A stretch of 64,000 nucleotides of DNA from Cristatella mucedo (GCA_009760855.2 WPIO01000092.1:124001-188000), one strand, 5' to 3'. Positions 12,039-22,965 are shown, numbered from the stretch's first letter. Translations and numbers: made by a program. The notes: generated by a model from the sequence alone, not told the origin.

Positions 12039-12275
12039 AATAATAATAATAATGCATTTGATGTAGCGCCCTCAGAGAACTCAATCTCTTTCTAGGCACT
12101 TTACATTTGCTGCAAAAGAAGCATGATCGAATGGTTAGTAGTAGCATGCTCAATAAATAACAAGAATAGCATGGTTAGGGGTGACATGTACAGGGTCAGC
12201 ATGCAAGTTTGGTTAGTGGCAGCATGCTCAGTGTCAGCACGCTTACGCACACAAAGGATGATTCACGGGGTTATA
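12039..12275 (-). mobile_element. LINE-A 3' UTR fragment
   Basis: Reversed tail repeat, hairpin (GAACTCAATCTCTTTCTAGG) and about 200 bases of the UTR, including the GGTTAGGGGTGACATG and TGGTTAGTGGCAGCATG blocks that recur in all LINE-A copies. The copy lacks any ORF sequence. Confidence 0.85.
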
Positions 12276-13837
12276 GTCCATAAAATTCCTCGTTTAACCT
12301 ATAGGTAGCTTGTTTTTCGCCATGGCCGGCAGTTCCTGCGAATCTTTATTGAGTGGGCATCGAAGGTTATACCAAATTGAACCTACAGTCAATCGCCAGT
12401 TTCCGAAGTCGGATTGAACGCACCAACTAGCCGGATACGCCATTCCGGTAAATCACAAAGACACACTAAGCATGCCTGTCCTAATCTAATTCAGATGCGC
12501 TGGATGTGTATTTAAAGCTGGGGAAATATTAGTGGTCTTAACTACTTTAATAACCTTGCGATGCTTCCGATTAGCTGTCGAAATCGAAAGTGGTTTTAGT
12601 GACCGTGAAGTAGTATTATGACGGCAAACATGCTTTCGTCTGATGAACGAGCAATTGTTGACGGCCTTCTCTCTCTCCATCTGTCTTCGCGTGTCTCAGT
12701 CAGTCTCTATCCCTCTCTGTCCGTCTCTTGTCGCTGTCTCTGCTTACTCTCTCTTTCTCTCTCTCTAGAATCGCCTTCCGGTTTCAACAAATGCGAGACG
12801 ATGCATTGACTCGGAACAGAGTTTTCCGTTGGTCACACGTGACTTTTCCTTTCCCGTCGCACCATTGACAGCCTTCATCGAAGGACAAGCTTCGCACTCC
12901 CACTCTGCGCCGTATGATGATATTGAGTTTAAGTTACTCAGGGGCTCGTTCGTCAATGGCATGCAGAGGAGTCAAGGCTTAGGGAATGGCCGCGGATCGA
13001 TCGATCGATCGATCGATCCGCGGCCATTCCTCTACTTCGGTGCTTCTAAGAAGCTCTCACGACACAGCGTCCCAGCACGAAAACCGCACGCGACCAGCGG
13101 CGATCGGATTTGGAAGGGGTCCGCGGTCTAGAAGTGCAGCGAGCACGCCGAACGCCGAGCCAGCGAGCACCTTGAGGTGAGATTCGAGCGACGAAATTTA
13201 ATGGGCAGGAGGAAGATAAGCCCAATTACTTTGATCCGTCGCGTTATTGGCGTTCTCGTGAAGTGGGATGTTAAGCGGTGCATCTCAGACGACTTCGCTC
13301 AGCTCCGCGCCTAGCGGGGTTGGCATGACACCTAGGTCGCAGCTCGACTGGTCATTAATATTTATTTCGAGCTAACTTCGACGAGCATTAGGCAGCGATC
13401 GAAGCATCAAAGTACATTCGTTGGCACTTACCAACTTCGTCATTTGCATTGCATTCCCAAACTCAAGTTAGCTCTAATGCAGGCTTAAAAATCGTGGCTC
13501 GCCCTGAGCGCATCCCGGTCAGGTCTCAACTCGTCTTAATATGCAATGTCATCTGGCCAAAAGGGGTCGAAGGTGAGCGCACTGTCGCCAAGTTTTCTGC
13601 AGGCAAAATGGCTTCACTCAAAGCCAAAGGAAATCGTACGAGATCGCTAATTTTAATTTTGATCTCCAAGGCAGACTTTATGCCGACTTCTTCGTCGCAT
13701 TACTTCCCTGACCTTCACAATACCGGTCTTTGCTGCCAGGACCGGGTTACGTATGCTTCAATACCTATAGCCGTAGATTTAGAGATAGCACGAGCTATCG
13801 CTCTTCTCTTCGTAATCGAGACCATCGCTATCATCGA
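12275..13837. other. unannotated stretch
   Basis: It contains a CT-biased patch (about 12660-12770, TCTCTCTTTCTCTCTCTCTA) and the palindrome at 12983. The 163-codon frame ending at 13940 has no domain and finishes inside a SINE, so I do not call it a gene. Confidence 0.4.
12983..13030. repeat. perfect 48-bp palindrome with GATC core
   Basis: Every base from 12983 to 13006 pairs with 13030 down to 13007. The arms are GGAATGGCCGCG followed by GATCGATC units, so the centre is a (ATCG)n run flanked by SacII-type CCGCGG sites. There is no spacer. Confidence 0.95.
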
Positions 13838-13992
13838 CCTTGCACATAAGGTGCTCGCTCTTCGCGACGAGGTCATGGGTTCGAATCCTGCAGTGGGCGA
13901 TTCTCGATTGCCTACTACAAGCGGTGGTGATAGCCGTTAAGGCTCTTTCGCCGGTCTACAAATGAGGTGCTAAATCAGCTAATTTGTTGTTT
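13838..13992 (+). mobile_element. SINE S1 copy
   Basis: Head AAGGTGCTCGCTCTTCGCGA, B box GGTTCGAATCC at about 13878-13888, body GATTGCC and AAGCGGTGGTGATAGCCG, segment AAGGCTCTTTCGCCGGTC and tail ACAAATGAGGTGCTAAATCAGC. The tail hairpin has lost two bases relative to the other copies. Confidence 0.85.
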
Positions 13993-14430
13993 TCTTTTTA
14001 CTCAGAACGCCAGCACTTTGAAGCAGCCAATGCTAGCTCGCACAGGCCGTTGCCGTTAGTTTTAGCTGAAAGTCGTTGGAGCTGGAGTCGAGCCAGAAGT
14101 TTGCACTGCTGCCAGGAATCTTTCAAATTCCCGAAGTAACGAGAGTGCAAGGTAGAGCCATTTCGTATCGCAATTGGCGCCTGAAGGTGTAATGTGACTT
14201 TATTTATTTATGGCTGAACTGATAGGCATTTATGCAAAGTTATAGTACACAAAGTGACGCTGCTAAATGATGATCGCGAAACAAACCACAGCACGCTTCA
14301 GCCAAGAACTGGAACTAGTCTGGAGTGTTTTGAAACGGAATGGTCGTCATAAGCATCATATCCGAGATATCGCCGAGTAACATAGTTGCTGACGAGCTTA
14401 CTCGTTGTTCGAGTTGACTTTCTCCAGCAA
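13992..14430. other. unannotated stretch
   Basis: Nothing recognisable. Confidence 0.3.
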
Positions 14431-14434
14431 CTTA

Positions 14435-14960
14435 TCATCTGTAACCCCACAAAGCCACAAGGACTAAGAGGATTATACACAAGAGAATTTTCTGTAGTGC
14501 AATCATAACTCGAAGCGGCTGTCAGTGCGCATACCGTAGCCGACATATATCTTGCCCAAAAAAGAGAAAGTCAGAAACGTAGCTGAGTCAGGAGGGCAGT
14601 CGAGGAAGGGAGTAGCAGGCCGGTAGCAGCTCAGGACGGCTGGAAAGGGTATGCCGCAGTCGGCAGCTGCGTGAGAATTTTGGAAGTGATTTCGACAGTC
14701 TAGGACCTGCAGAACAAAAGCTTCTGCCGCCAACTGTCTTTAAGCGGAAGAATGGAACGGCTATTTATCGTCCATACAGGACCTGAGGGCACGAGGAGGC
14801 TGAAACTGGTGCAGCAGTTCAGCTAGGCGTGAAGGAGTCCAGCCTTGGCGGGCCTTGCAGGTCGACGTAAGAACTTTGCTCCGTCCGTATCCGTAGATTA
14901 ACCGGGAGCTAGCGCAGATCCAGCAGCGTAGGAGACTCAACTGGCTGAGCATTTGTGATT
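14435..14960 (-). mobile_element. LINE-B fragment (ORF end and 3' region)
   Basis: On the minus strand it encodes the end of the L2-type ORF2: a SRLAELLHQFQPPRALRSCM block, then a sequence matching TVGDRSFSSAGPR-type residues and the downstream region ending at TGTAACTCCACAAAG-type sequence near 14440. Several frameshifts break it. The same order occurs in the copies at 36.7, 42.1 and 59-60.6 kb. Confidence 0.75.
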
Positions 14961-15166
14961 TGTCGATGGGTCATGCAGCCGTAACAGCCAGCCACCGGCT
15001 GCTGAGGGCGTTTTTTCCTATAGCCCATCCGAAGCGGAATTTCGGCAGTCCAGCCTAGACTGAACCAGGGAGCTAGTCTGACTGTTTAGCAAGACGTCGT
15101 GCTAGACAATCCCTAGTCTCCGGTAGGGACAGAACTCGACGCTCTCGGGCCTTGAGCCCGCTGGAC

Positions 15167-15212
15167 CAATTACAGAACGGCAACGGGGTCAATTACAGAA
15201 TGGCAACGGGGT
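15167..15212 (+). repeat. tandem duplication, 2 x 23 bp
   Basis: CAATTACAGAACGGCAACGG-type unit repeated twice with a single substitution (C to T), followed by a partial third start CAACGG. Confidence 0.9.
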
Positions 15213-15431
15213 CAACGGCCAAAGATGGCCGGCCTCGGCGAAGCAGAGACCGCTGCTTATTGTTTTCTCGCTCGCTCAATTCTGGCCCGACTGGGGCTCG
15301 TCCCTCCAGCCAGACCAGCAGCCGGACGCCCTGACGGCCACCGCGCGATGGCGGGTGCGTTCGCGACTCAGCTGGAGCCGCCGACAGGCGGCGCTGCAGG
15401 AAGCCGCCGAATGCGACACGGCCGCGTGAGT

Positions 15432-15433
<2 letters not shown>

Positions 15434-15468
<35 letters not shown>
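15434..15468 (+). repeat. (CGG)n microsatellite
   Basis: About eleven GGC/CGG units without interruption inside the CpG-dense patch. Confidence 0.95.
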
Positions 15469-15947
15469 CGTGACCTTAGCTCGTACTCGCGTGTCGCTTA
15501 ACCGCGGCTAGCGCATTGGAGCCCTACGGGGGCCGCCGGGCCGCCTAAGCATATATGCGCTTCCGCAGCCGTGTAAACTCGGCGCGACTCGGCCGCAGCC
15601 TGAGTGCGGAGGCCTGGTAAACGAACTGGAGTGGGCACGCCTCCGTCGGCCCCGAAGGATCGTGGCCGTCTTTGAATTAGCTCTGGTGCGGCGAAATCTC
15701 GGTCGCACTGAATCAGCAAGCGTCCGGTGTTTTGCGGAGCTTGCCGTCGACGAGTTCCAGGGGCAGGCTCCTTTGCGGCCAGTCTTCCGCTACAACTGCG
15801 CCCTCCCTCGACGTTCCGCCTCGTCATTGCGGATTGGAGCGAGGTGCCGCACGCCCCAATGCCGAGTCTCCTTACTCAAGCTGTAGGTCCGTGTTATCGG
15901 TCTTGTTCGACCTTTAGCATAAAATAAGAGCATCAAGTCACTTGGTC

Positions 15948-16086
15948 GAGCTGGGTTGGTCCAGCGGTTAAGGTGCTCGCCCCGACTCAAGTCTGGCTGA
16001 AGTCGTGGGCTCGAGCCCTGAGGCATATGTGAAGCGCCCGAATAGAGATTTAGTTCTCTTGGGGCGCTAAACAAATGAATTGTATT
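15948..16086 (+). mobile_element. SINE S2 copy
   Basis: Head GGTTGGTCCAGCGGTTAAGG, GCTCGCCCCGACTCAAGTC, B-box-like GGCTCGAGCCC, body GGCATATGTGAAGCGCCCG, tail hairpin GAGATTTAGTTCTC and end GGGGCGCTAAACAAATGAAT. It is close to full length with only scattered substitutions. Confidence 0.85.
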
Positions 16087-16261
16087 TGGTTACCAATTGC
16101 ACTAGGCACCTAGACTCAGGTTGAAATTGTACTGCCTTGGCTTTGGAACTAGCTTAATAGTAAATAGCTTTATAGCTTTATCATCAATGCGGCTAATATA
16201 TATGCTTTATAATTATGCTTTTTAATTATCCGTCTGTTGACGGAGTCTCGAAGGAGAAAAG

Positions 16262-16586
16262 GAAAGGTTTCGTGAGAGCAGCGGTGAGCGGAGAGCAGTA
16301 GACAGCAGCACAGAGCAGCAGAGAGCAGCGGTAAGTGGAGACCATCGGAGAGCAGCGGTTAGCAGAGGAGAGTAGCGGTGAGCAGAAGAGAGCAGTGGTA
16401 AGTGGAGAGTAGTGGAGAGCAGCAGAGAGCAGAGGAGAGTAGCGGTGAGCAGAAGAGAGCAGTGGTAAGTGGAGAGCAGCGGTGAGCAGCAGAGAGCAGT
16501 AGAGAGCAGCAGAGAGCAGAGGAGAGTAGCAGAGAGCAGTGGTAAGTGGAGAGCAGCAGAGAGCAGAGGAGAGCAGCAGAGAGCAT
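16262..16586 (+). repeat. AGAGCAG-type minisatellite, about 67-bp higher period
   Basis: The array is built from short AGAGCAG, GGTGAGCAG and GTGGTAAGTGGAGAG modules. A longer unit, beginning AGCAGAGGAGAGTAGCGGTG at 16361 and again at 16428, repeats with a 67-base period and then degrades. GGTAAGTGG occurs four times, which is identical to a strong splice-donor consensus on the plus strand. The minus-strand frame here (Leu-Leu-Ser-Ala-rich) is a translation of the array. Confidence 0.9.
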
Positions 16587-16589
16587 AAC

Positions 16590-17225
16590 TTGGCTAGCAG
16601 TGCAGGGTGCGTTTCAGTACGCCGAAGTATATCTGCTATGTTGAGAAGTAGACAACTGGGCGAGGCAGTTTTCGAGTGCTATCGATATCATGATTAGCAT
16701 TTTGTTGAGGCTGCTTAGGGTAGCTGGTCTCAAATGCTTGTGAAGCGAGGACACACACTTTACGCGATGGCAAGAGTGTCGCTGAACTTTGACGATTGTT
16801 TAAAGCAAACTGCACAACACCAAAAGAAATTGCAAGCATTCAAACAAGCAAGCGGTGGCAGCAGTTCTTTTTTCTTTATTAGCAGTGAACAGTCGGGTCG
16901 GTCCATGAATGCCCCCATCTAAGCAGTTTGAAGGCCGGCTGTAAATATTCCCTAGTCTTCAAATAACTGGAGTACGAGAAGGGATAAGTGCCAAGACGAA
17001 CAAGTTTCTATCGCAGATATTAACCAATCCCATTAAAGGTCTCTTCAGCCGGCTTAAGGTCATTTTCATGCTCGTCAGCTCAAGAATATTCACGAGTCAT
17101 TAAAGTTCTGAGCTATGTCATTAAAATCCTAAAATAACATATGCTCGACGAATGCGGAGAGAGCTCAAACTGTGAGACCTACGTTTCTCAATTCTCAACT
17201 AGGACTTAATTAAACTCCAATGCCA
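16590..17225. other. unannotated stretch
   Basis: Nothing recognised beyond short frames. Confidence 0.3.
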
Positions 17226-17227
17226 CC

Positions 17228-17520
17228 ATCTATGTGTGTATCTTCGTCTGCAACTCCACAAAACCTCAAAGACTTAGTTAAGAACCATGCTAGCCCAGGA
17301 GGTAAGGTGCTCGCTCTTCGCAGCTTAGGTCGTGGGTTCGAATCCTGCAGTTGAAAATCCTATATTGGCCACTGCAAGAGGTACTCACAGCCGCTAAGGC
17401 TCTTCCACCGCTATATAAATGAGGCTGTTGAACCGGCTAATATTTATTTATTAATTTTTGGTGTTACTCTACAGAGTTTTCTATACTACACTTAAAGGCT
17501 GAGTGGCTTTCGGTAAGCGT
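17228..17520 (-). mobile_element. LINE-B 3' fragment split by a SINE S1
   Basis: 17228-17282 carries reversed LINE-B end sequence (TCTGCAACTCCACAAAACC) and 17462-17520 carries the directly adjoining part (CTACAGAGTTTTCTATACTACAC and GGCTTTCGGTAAGCGTATGG). In intact copies these two pieces are contiguous, so the S1 copy between them is a later insertion. Confidence 0.75.
17283..17460 (+). mobile_element. SINE S1 copy nested in LINE-B
   Basis: Head CCCAGGAGGTAAGGTGCTCG, B box GGTTCGAATCC, body GGCCACTGCAAGAGGTACTC, AAGGCTCTTCCACCGCTAT, tail AAATGAGGCTGTTGAACCGG and an AATATTTATTTATTAA end. Its flanks are two halves of a LINE-B 3' region. Confidence 0.85.
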
Positions 17521-17689
17521 ATGGTGGCCAATTCTATCCCACAAAATAAGTTCGTAAATAAATACAATATATAAATATAAATATAAAAAATGCATAAATA
17601 AAAAACTGAGAAGCATAGCTGAGCGAGGAGGACGGTTAAAGAAGTGAGGAACTGGGAGTAGCTGCGCAGGATGGCTGAAAAAGACTCTG

Positions 17690-17728
17690 TCAGAGTCGGA
17701 TGTCAGAGTCGGATGTCAGAGTCGGGAA
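17690..17728 (+). repeat. 13-bp tandem repeat, three copies
   Basis: GTCAGAGTCGGAT occurs twice in tandem followed by GTCAGAGTCGGG. It lies within a LINE-B remnant. Confidence 0.9.
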
Positions 17729-17832
17729 AAACGATTTCGCCGCAGTTGAATCGCTGTAATTGAGCCCCACAGTAAATGCCTACACAGCAAAAGAGTCTGT
17801 CAATAACTTTCTTTAAGCACAAGAATGAGGGG

Positions 17833-17836
17833 ACTA

Positions 17837-17883
<47 letters not shown>

Positions 17884-17925
17884 ATGTGTGTGTGTAATAT
17901 ATTATATTAAAATATATATTGTCCA
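17833..17925. repeat. (TA)n-rich microsatellite with TG run
   Basis: Mostly alternating TA with an internal ACATATACATA section and a (TG)5 run, ending in AATATATTATATT. Confidence 0.95.
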
Positions 17926-17984
17926 ACGAGGACTTTCGTGCAGCATTTCAGCTACGTATGAAGGAGCCAACCCGTGACTGGCTT

Positions 17985-18568
17985 TTTGGGTCAGAGTACG
18001 ACAACGCTCTGCCTGCGCAGAACCAGCAGCCTAGCAAGCAAGCGAGAAGCAGCCAAGCCGAGTGGCTTCTCTGGGCTTTCATTGTAATACAGTTTACGTA
18101 CGGATGCACATGTTTTTTAATTTCCTCCTGCCCTTACGGTACCTCAAAATTTCGTAACTCCACCACCGGCATGTATCGGTGAAATTTCCATCTCGATGGA
18201 GGCTAACTTTCTCAAATTTAACTGCGGTAAAAACAGCTTACTCGCTAAGGGCAAGCTTTAAAGTTACTGGGCAATCGGAAAGCCTAAACCTCAAGAACTC
18301 TCGTATGTGTACTAGGTATAACCACTCTGTTAGTGGGAAAAGATGCCCTCAATAGCCACCGTCTCAATAGCCAGGCCGCAGGACCCATATATCGTCCTAA
18401 CGACGAACAGGCACATCCAGAAAGAGGTTTCGAGAAATCTGCAAGTAGATAGTATGCAGCATACGGTCGTGGAAAAGAAGTCCAGAGCACCGCAGCCCTA
18501 TAGGTTGAAACAATATATTCCGCCATCTTAAGGTGACTTCGTGGAGCTGTTCATCAGTTTGGCCCTAC
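17985..18568. other. unannotated stretch
   Basis: Frames of 80-87 codons exist but contain no domain. No repeat family recognised. Confidence 0.3.
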
Positions 18569-18569
18569 G

Positions 18570-18722
18570 GATGTAATGTAATGTATCTCCGTCTGTAACT
18601 CCACAAAGTCATAAAGACCACGTGGGCGTTACGCAGGAGAGTTTTGTATAGCGCACTCACAGCCTAAGCGGCTTTCGGTACGCATTCTCGGATATGAGGT
18701 ATCTAGTCGAGCTGCAGTCCTG
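18570..18722 (-). mobile_element. LINE-B 3' terminus
   Basis: Starts with the reversed terminal repeat (ATGTAATGTAATGTAT) and continues with CTCCGTCTGTAACTCCACAA, the GTATAGCGCACTCACAGCC segment and GGCTTTCGGTACGCATTC. It is strongly 5' truncated. Confidence 0.85.
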
Positions 18723-18883
18723 TACTCAGCCAGCAGTTTTTAAAGGCCTTATTACCCAACCGATGTCGCTGCTAAGCCGGGAGCCAACGATGATCCCTCA
18801 GCACACAGGTGACAAATTCGAGCTAACTTTGTTTAACAGCTAGTCGGGGTGCCCAATTCAATGGGGTCAGCAGAGACTTCTGC

Positions 18884-19805
18884 AATAATAACAATAACGC
18901 ACTTGATAAAGCGCCTCAGAGAACCTAATCTCTATCTAGGTGCTTTACATTTGCTGCAAAGGGAAATGCAATTGAATGGTGAGTAATATCATGCTTGAAA
19001 AACAAACAAAATGAATAATATGGTTAGGGGTGACATGCACAGGGTCAGCATGCAAATGTGGTTAGTGGCAGCATGCACAGTGTCAGCACGCGTAAGCACA
19101 TGAAGGACGAATCCCAGGGACAGACTAAATGCTGTCCTAAATAGGTGTGTTTTTAAGTTCTTTTCAAATGTGGTCAGGTCAGGGGATGTTCTGACGCAAG
19201 TCGGGAGGGAGTTCCAGGCTTTGGGAGCATAAGAACTTAATGCACGGCCTCCAAAGGATTTGAGGTTTGTACGAGGTATTGGTAGACTGTTGGATTCCGA
19301 AAAGCGGGTGGTACGACGCTTGGCTTGGTGGGGTAGTATATCTGAGAGATAGGCTGGAGCCATAGAATGAAGAGACCTAAAAGTGAGTGACAAAACCTTG
19401 AAGTCAATCCGTTGCTTGACTGGTAGCCAGTGCAGGTCGGCGAGAAGTGGTGTGATGTGGCAACTGCGACGCTCACGACAGACAAGCCTAGCTTCGGAGT
19501 TTTGCACCGGCTGCAATCGCCTGATCGCACTTGCCGGTAGGCCAGTGAGCAGCGAGTTGCAGAAGTCGAGACGGGATGTCACGAATGCATGGACCAACTT
19601 AGACGTGGTATCCTTAACAAGACGTGGTATCTAAACAAGCCCGAATATTAACAATTTTATGTAGCTGAAAGTAGGCAGATTTGACTGTGGAGCTGATGTG
19701 GTCGTCTAACGAGAGGTCACTTTGGAACACGACACCTAGATTTCGAGCTGATTCAACAGGAGATGCTGGCAGAGCCATTTTTGAGCGTCAGTCTTTCCAA
19801 TTTCT
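18884..19805 (-). mobile_element. LINE-A copy, ORF2 C-terminus plus 3' UTR
   Basis: The minus strand has an uninterrupted frame of about 200 codons (18989-19597) starting MVHAFVTSRLDFCNSLLTGL, continuing with HITPLLADLHWLPVKQRIDF and PAYLSDILPHQAK and ending in the region after KTHLFRTAF. The UTR and the ATT-type tail follow. The stop of the shorter copies (SGSL) is missing here because of a base change, so the frame runs on. A 15-bp local duplication (AAGACGTGGTATC near 19600-19635) disrupts the upstream part. It lacks the polymerase motifs. Confidence 0.9.
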
Positions 19806-21117
19806 AAATCACACTGGGTTTGTCCATAACTAGTAAGTTAGTTCATTTCATTTTGGTAGCATGCGCCACCAAATAGCGAATCCTCTTATATTACGCTACA
19901 CCAAACAAAAATTGATCTCACGACCATTATCTCTATTTAATGCTCATAGAGAGATGACAGCAAGTCACCATTATTGAACTGACCCAAAAGGGTCAATGCC
20001 CGTCGTCATATCTCTGCCGACCCAAGAGAAGTGACAAATAACGTTAAGAAAAAAAACCTCCTGGGTTAAGCATAGGTAATTTCGATGGTACGACGGACGG
20101 ACGACAATCGAATCAAGCAACACCGGAGATTAGCCAGATGCCTATATCCCGACCTAATCACGTACAAGCTGCGCTCGTGTTCTGGAAGCTCGTGATCATG
20201 AAGCCACTTGTAGCCCATGTAAGCACCTGGATACGGCCAACTGGATACTTTAATGCATAGACAATAAACGTATCAACTTGCATCCCACAGTCCGGTCGCA
20301 TAGACTGTTACTAAAATATGGGTGCCGCTCAAATAGAGCTCAAATCGAAATGGTTTAATTGGCTAAAGGAAAACAAAAGAATATGCAAGAGCCACGCAAA
20401 CACGGCTTCTATCGTAACGCAATCGTCCAAGTTGGAGTAAAAGAAGGTCACTTGCGAATGGGACACACATCTTTCTATTCGAAAGTCGCTCAAACAGAGG
20501 TCCAATCAAGACTTTATAACCCTGCATGAGTTAAGAAAGGATTCAGTGGCCGACCACTATTTCAAAAAATTTATGAGAGCCGCTTAAATATGGTTTCGAT
20601 CACAACTTACCCATCTCTGCACGGACAAATAGAGTATCCCGTGACTACCATAATAGAAAACCTGTACGAGAGCCACAGAAGAAAATGAGCACTGAGCAAA
20701 ACCGAACCATTAAAAAATGGGCGAAATAAGAAGCCGATGTCCATTCTATTAATTTGGACTCGTTCAGAGCCGATGCAATAGCTCCATAAACCCTAAATAC
20801 GAGCTGTTCCATTAAGAATACAAAACTACGAAAGCTAGCCAACAAGTTCGCCGGATATAGAATATTAGCTAGTCACAATCGTAGAAATAAGGTATCCAAA
20901 TCGTGGTAATGACTAGCAATTTAGTCACAGCAGAATACGACACCTCCAACGTGACTACAATAGCAAACCACTAAGCAATCGTGCACATCAAACCGGATCT
21001 TAAAACAATCTTTAAAAGCCTGATCCGATGCATAAATGTACTCCAAAGGAGGATCGAGAAGATTTGCAACAGTTACGTATGATCAATAGCATCAATAACT
21101 CGCAAAAAAAAGAAATA
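19806..21117. other. unannotated stretch, possibly an old unknown repeat
   Basis: Words such as CGCTCAAATAGAGCTCAAATCGA (20327) and CGCTCAAACAGAGGTCCAATCAA (20486) recur imperfectly about 160 bases apart, which may be remains of a tandem or duplicated element. No coding signal is seen. Confidence 0.35.
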
Positions 21118-21290
21118 CTTGCTGATTTAGCAGCCTTTTTTGAATAGTGGCAGGAGAGCCTTAAAGGCTATCACCACCGCTTGCAGAGTCAAAATTGGAT
21201 GGCCGACCGCAGGTTTCGAACCCAGGACCTCGCTTCCGAGGTCGTGAAGAGCGACCGCCTTACCTAGTGTGCCGTCAAAATACCCACTAT
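21118..21290 (-). mobile_element. SINE S1 copy
   Basis: On the minus strand: GGCACACTAGGTAAGGCGGT head, CGACCTCGGAAGCGAGGTCC arm, diverged B box GGTTCGAAACC, body and tail GAAAAAAGGCTGCTAAATCAG. It belongs to the same subtype as the copies at 5997, 26241, 48302, 53292 and 61430, whose head reads GGCACACTAGGTAAGG. Confidence 0.8.
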
Positions 21291-21878
21291 AATCTCGAGC
21301 CCAGACAGGACGGACGGATGGTCGAGCAGCCGGGGCGAAGATATTTTCCTGTGGACAGGATCAATGTCAAGGATCTATAGGTTTTGTGATTCAAAGATGA
21401 TTATGAAAACCGAAGAGGACACAAAATGAAGGCATGAAATCTAAATGAGATCAGTTGTGCATAGTTCGGGAATGCTAGGAGGAGTTGACAGCATACGATC
21501 GCGGGAGAATATTTGATCGTGCGCGTAACCTGGGCCTGTGAGCGGGTCCTTGCTAATGAGTGAGCCACGAGTGAAAATGAGCCAGTTGCCGTACGAAATC
21601 GTTACCTAATGGGTAAGTTGAGTCATCTAAATGAATGATAAAACCCCATCCAGAACGAGAAAGGGATTATTTCTGGTACGCAAATTCCACATGAGACAAA
21701 GAATTAAAGGGAAACTCCTTGCCAGTGTCTGAGGGGGGACGAAAGATTCGAGGAGACTGCAAACGATTTAAAATTAAGGAAGGAACGAGCGACAATAGTG
21801 ACCAACCCCACCAGTTTGATTTATCTCGGGATGTGAAAGAAAACAAAACCCGAGGGTGGCGTAGGCTAAGCAAATACA
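21290..21878. other. unannotated stretch
   Basis: No gene or known repeat seen. Confidence 0.3.
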
Positions 21879-21879
21879 A

Positions 21880-22160
21880 CTACTCTCCTACTGCCGACTA
21901 TGGCTCATCATTTACAGCGGTCCTGAGCTGCTACTTTCATGCTACTCACTACCTCAACTGCTCTCCTGACTCTGCCATGCTTCCCACTTTCTCTTTGTTG
22001 CGTGAGACGAAGTCTGTTGGCTACCGAATGCGTACCGAAAGCCGCTTAGCCTGTCAGTGTGCTATACAAAACTCTTCTGCGTAACACCCACATGGCCTTT
22101 ATGACTTTGTGGAGTTACAGACGGAGATACATTGCATTACATTACATCCACGGAAAGTTG
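21880..22160 (+). mobile_element. LINE-B 3' region
   Basis: From CTCTCCTACTGCCGACTATG to the terminal ATACATTGCATTACATTACA. The frame stays open through YFHATHYLNCSPDSAM, FSLLRETKSVGYRMRTESR and CAIQNSSA before a stop at 22082-22084. The same open stretch recurs in the copies at 26.4 and 60.4 kb. Confidence 0.85.
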
Positions 22161-22598
22161 GTCGATTTCACCTAGGTCTCAGTCAGAGCGAGCAGGTCAA
22201 GGACATCTTCAAGAATTTCTCGCATTATTAGGGCTTTATTTTATACTGAATGCATATACCGTGGGTACGCATTGAGAGTGGACGCCGGGATCGTAGAGGC
22301 CTGCCAACCACAAAGTTAGAGGGATCGACAGTAGTGCTCGGAGGGAGTGCACGCCGAACGGCCGCTGCGTAGAGCACGCGAGACAATGCTGGACATTCGC
22401 TCCTGACTCCCTCTCGTGCTGCGGCCGGGCTTCCTGCGGGGAAATTCCCAATTCACGCGCGCCCGGACAGAAGCAGCAGCAACCGCCAGGAATGCATTTG
22501 AACGACAATAGCGGAAAGATAATAGGCAAGCGCGATCGCACTGAACAGCAAGGTCACTAAAAGCTGACCGGGCTATGGTCGCAGCTCACCATAGTAAC
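22160..22598. other. unannotated stretch
   Basis: Nothing recognised. The minus-strand frame 22236-22541 has no domain. Confidence 0.3.
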
Positions 22599-22599
22599 G

Positions 22600-22965
22600 G
22601 CCCGCTATAGTTGCAGTCCGCCACAGTCACAGGCCGCTCCGGTCGGGAAGCGCAGGCCAACACTGTTACCAACGGGGTATGGTGGCCTCCATGTCCTCAC
22701 AGAACTAGGCCGAAACGCAGTGCTCGTCACGATGCTCGTCCTTTTCGACAAGCTGCACGTGCAGGAGATTCCCTGAGCGTATGAACCTCGGCTAGCGACT
22801 TGTAGATGCGGCACAAGTGCACGCAGGTGCACGCAGGTGCATGACAGCAGCAGAGCACGGCATCAGCGAAGAGCGCCCCGCACCTTAATGTAACAATGTC
22901 CATATCCACTACGTAGGGAAGTCTATTCGATAGCGACGGAGGATTGCAGGAATCCACCGATAGCC
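22600..22965 (-). repeat. repeat D copy
   Basis: Read on the minus strand, the block CTATCGAATAGACTTCC, then GGATATGGACATTGTTAC, then AAGGTGCGGGGCGCTCTTCG, recurs with the same order in the plus-strand copy at 27.2 kb. The downstream part (TACAAGTCGCTAGCCGAGG) recurs as CAAGTCGCTAGC at 39.35 kb. A 10-bp unit GTGCACGCAG is duplicated at about 22818-22840. No domain could be assigned. Confidence 0.6.

Larger units (their letters stand above)
14960..15947. other. CG-rich patch, no supported gene
   Basis: About 15150-15880 is CpG-dense and contains a CGG repeat and a 23-bp duplication. Several overlapping frames occur on both strands with no domain, so I do not call them. It could be a small CpG island. 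Confidence 0.4.
17590..17985 (-). mobile_element. LINE-B fragment interrupted by a TA-rich microsatellite
   Basis: Reversed LINE-B sequence (CATAGCTGAGCGAGGAGGAC; AAGAAGTGAGGAACTGGGAG) runs to about 17830. It resumes after the TA tract with GCATTTCAGCTACGTATGAAGG, the diverged counterpart of the CAGCTAGGCGTGAAGGAG stretch in the 14.8-kb copy. Confidence 0.6.

Noticed and set aside
13449-13940. 163-codon frame as a possible gene
   Set aside because: Its last third is SINE S1 head sequence and the remainder has no recognisable domain or conserved pattern.
16262-16586. CRISPR-like array
   Set aside because: Units are contiguous, purine-rich and degenerate without unique spacers; it is a minisatellite in a eukaryotic genome.
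22605-22957. Cysteine-rich minus-strand peptides as secreted proteins
   Set aside because: The sequence is a repeat D copy and the frames are not preserved in the other copies.
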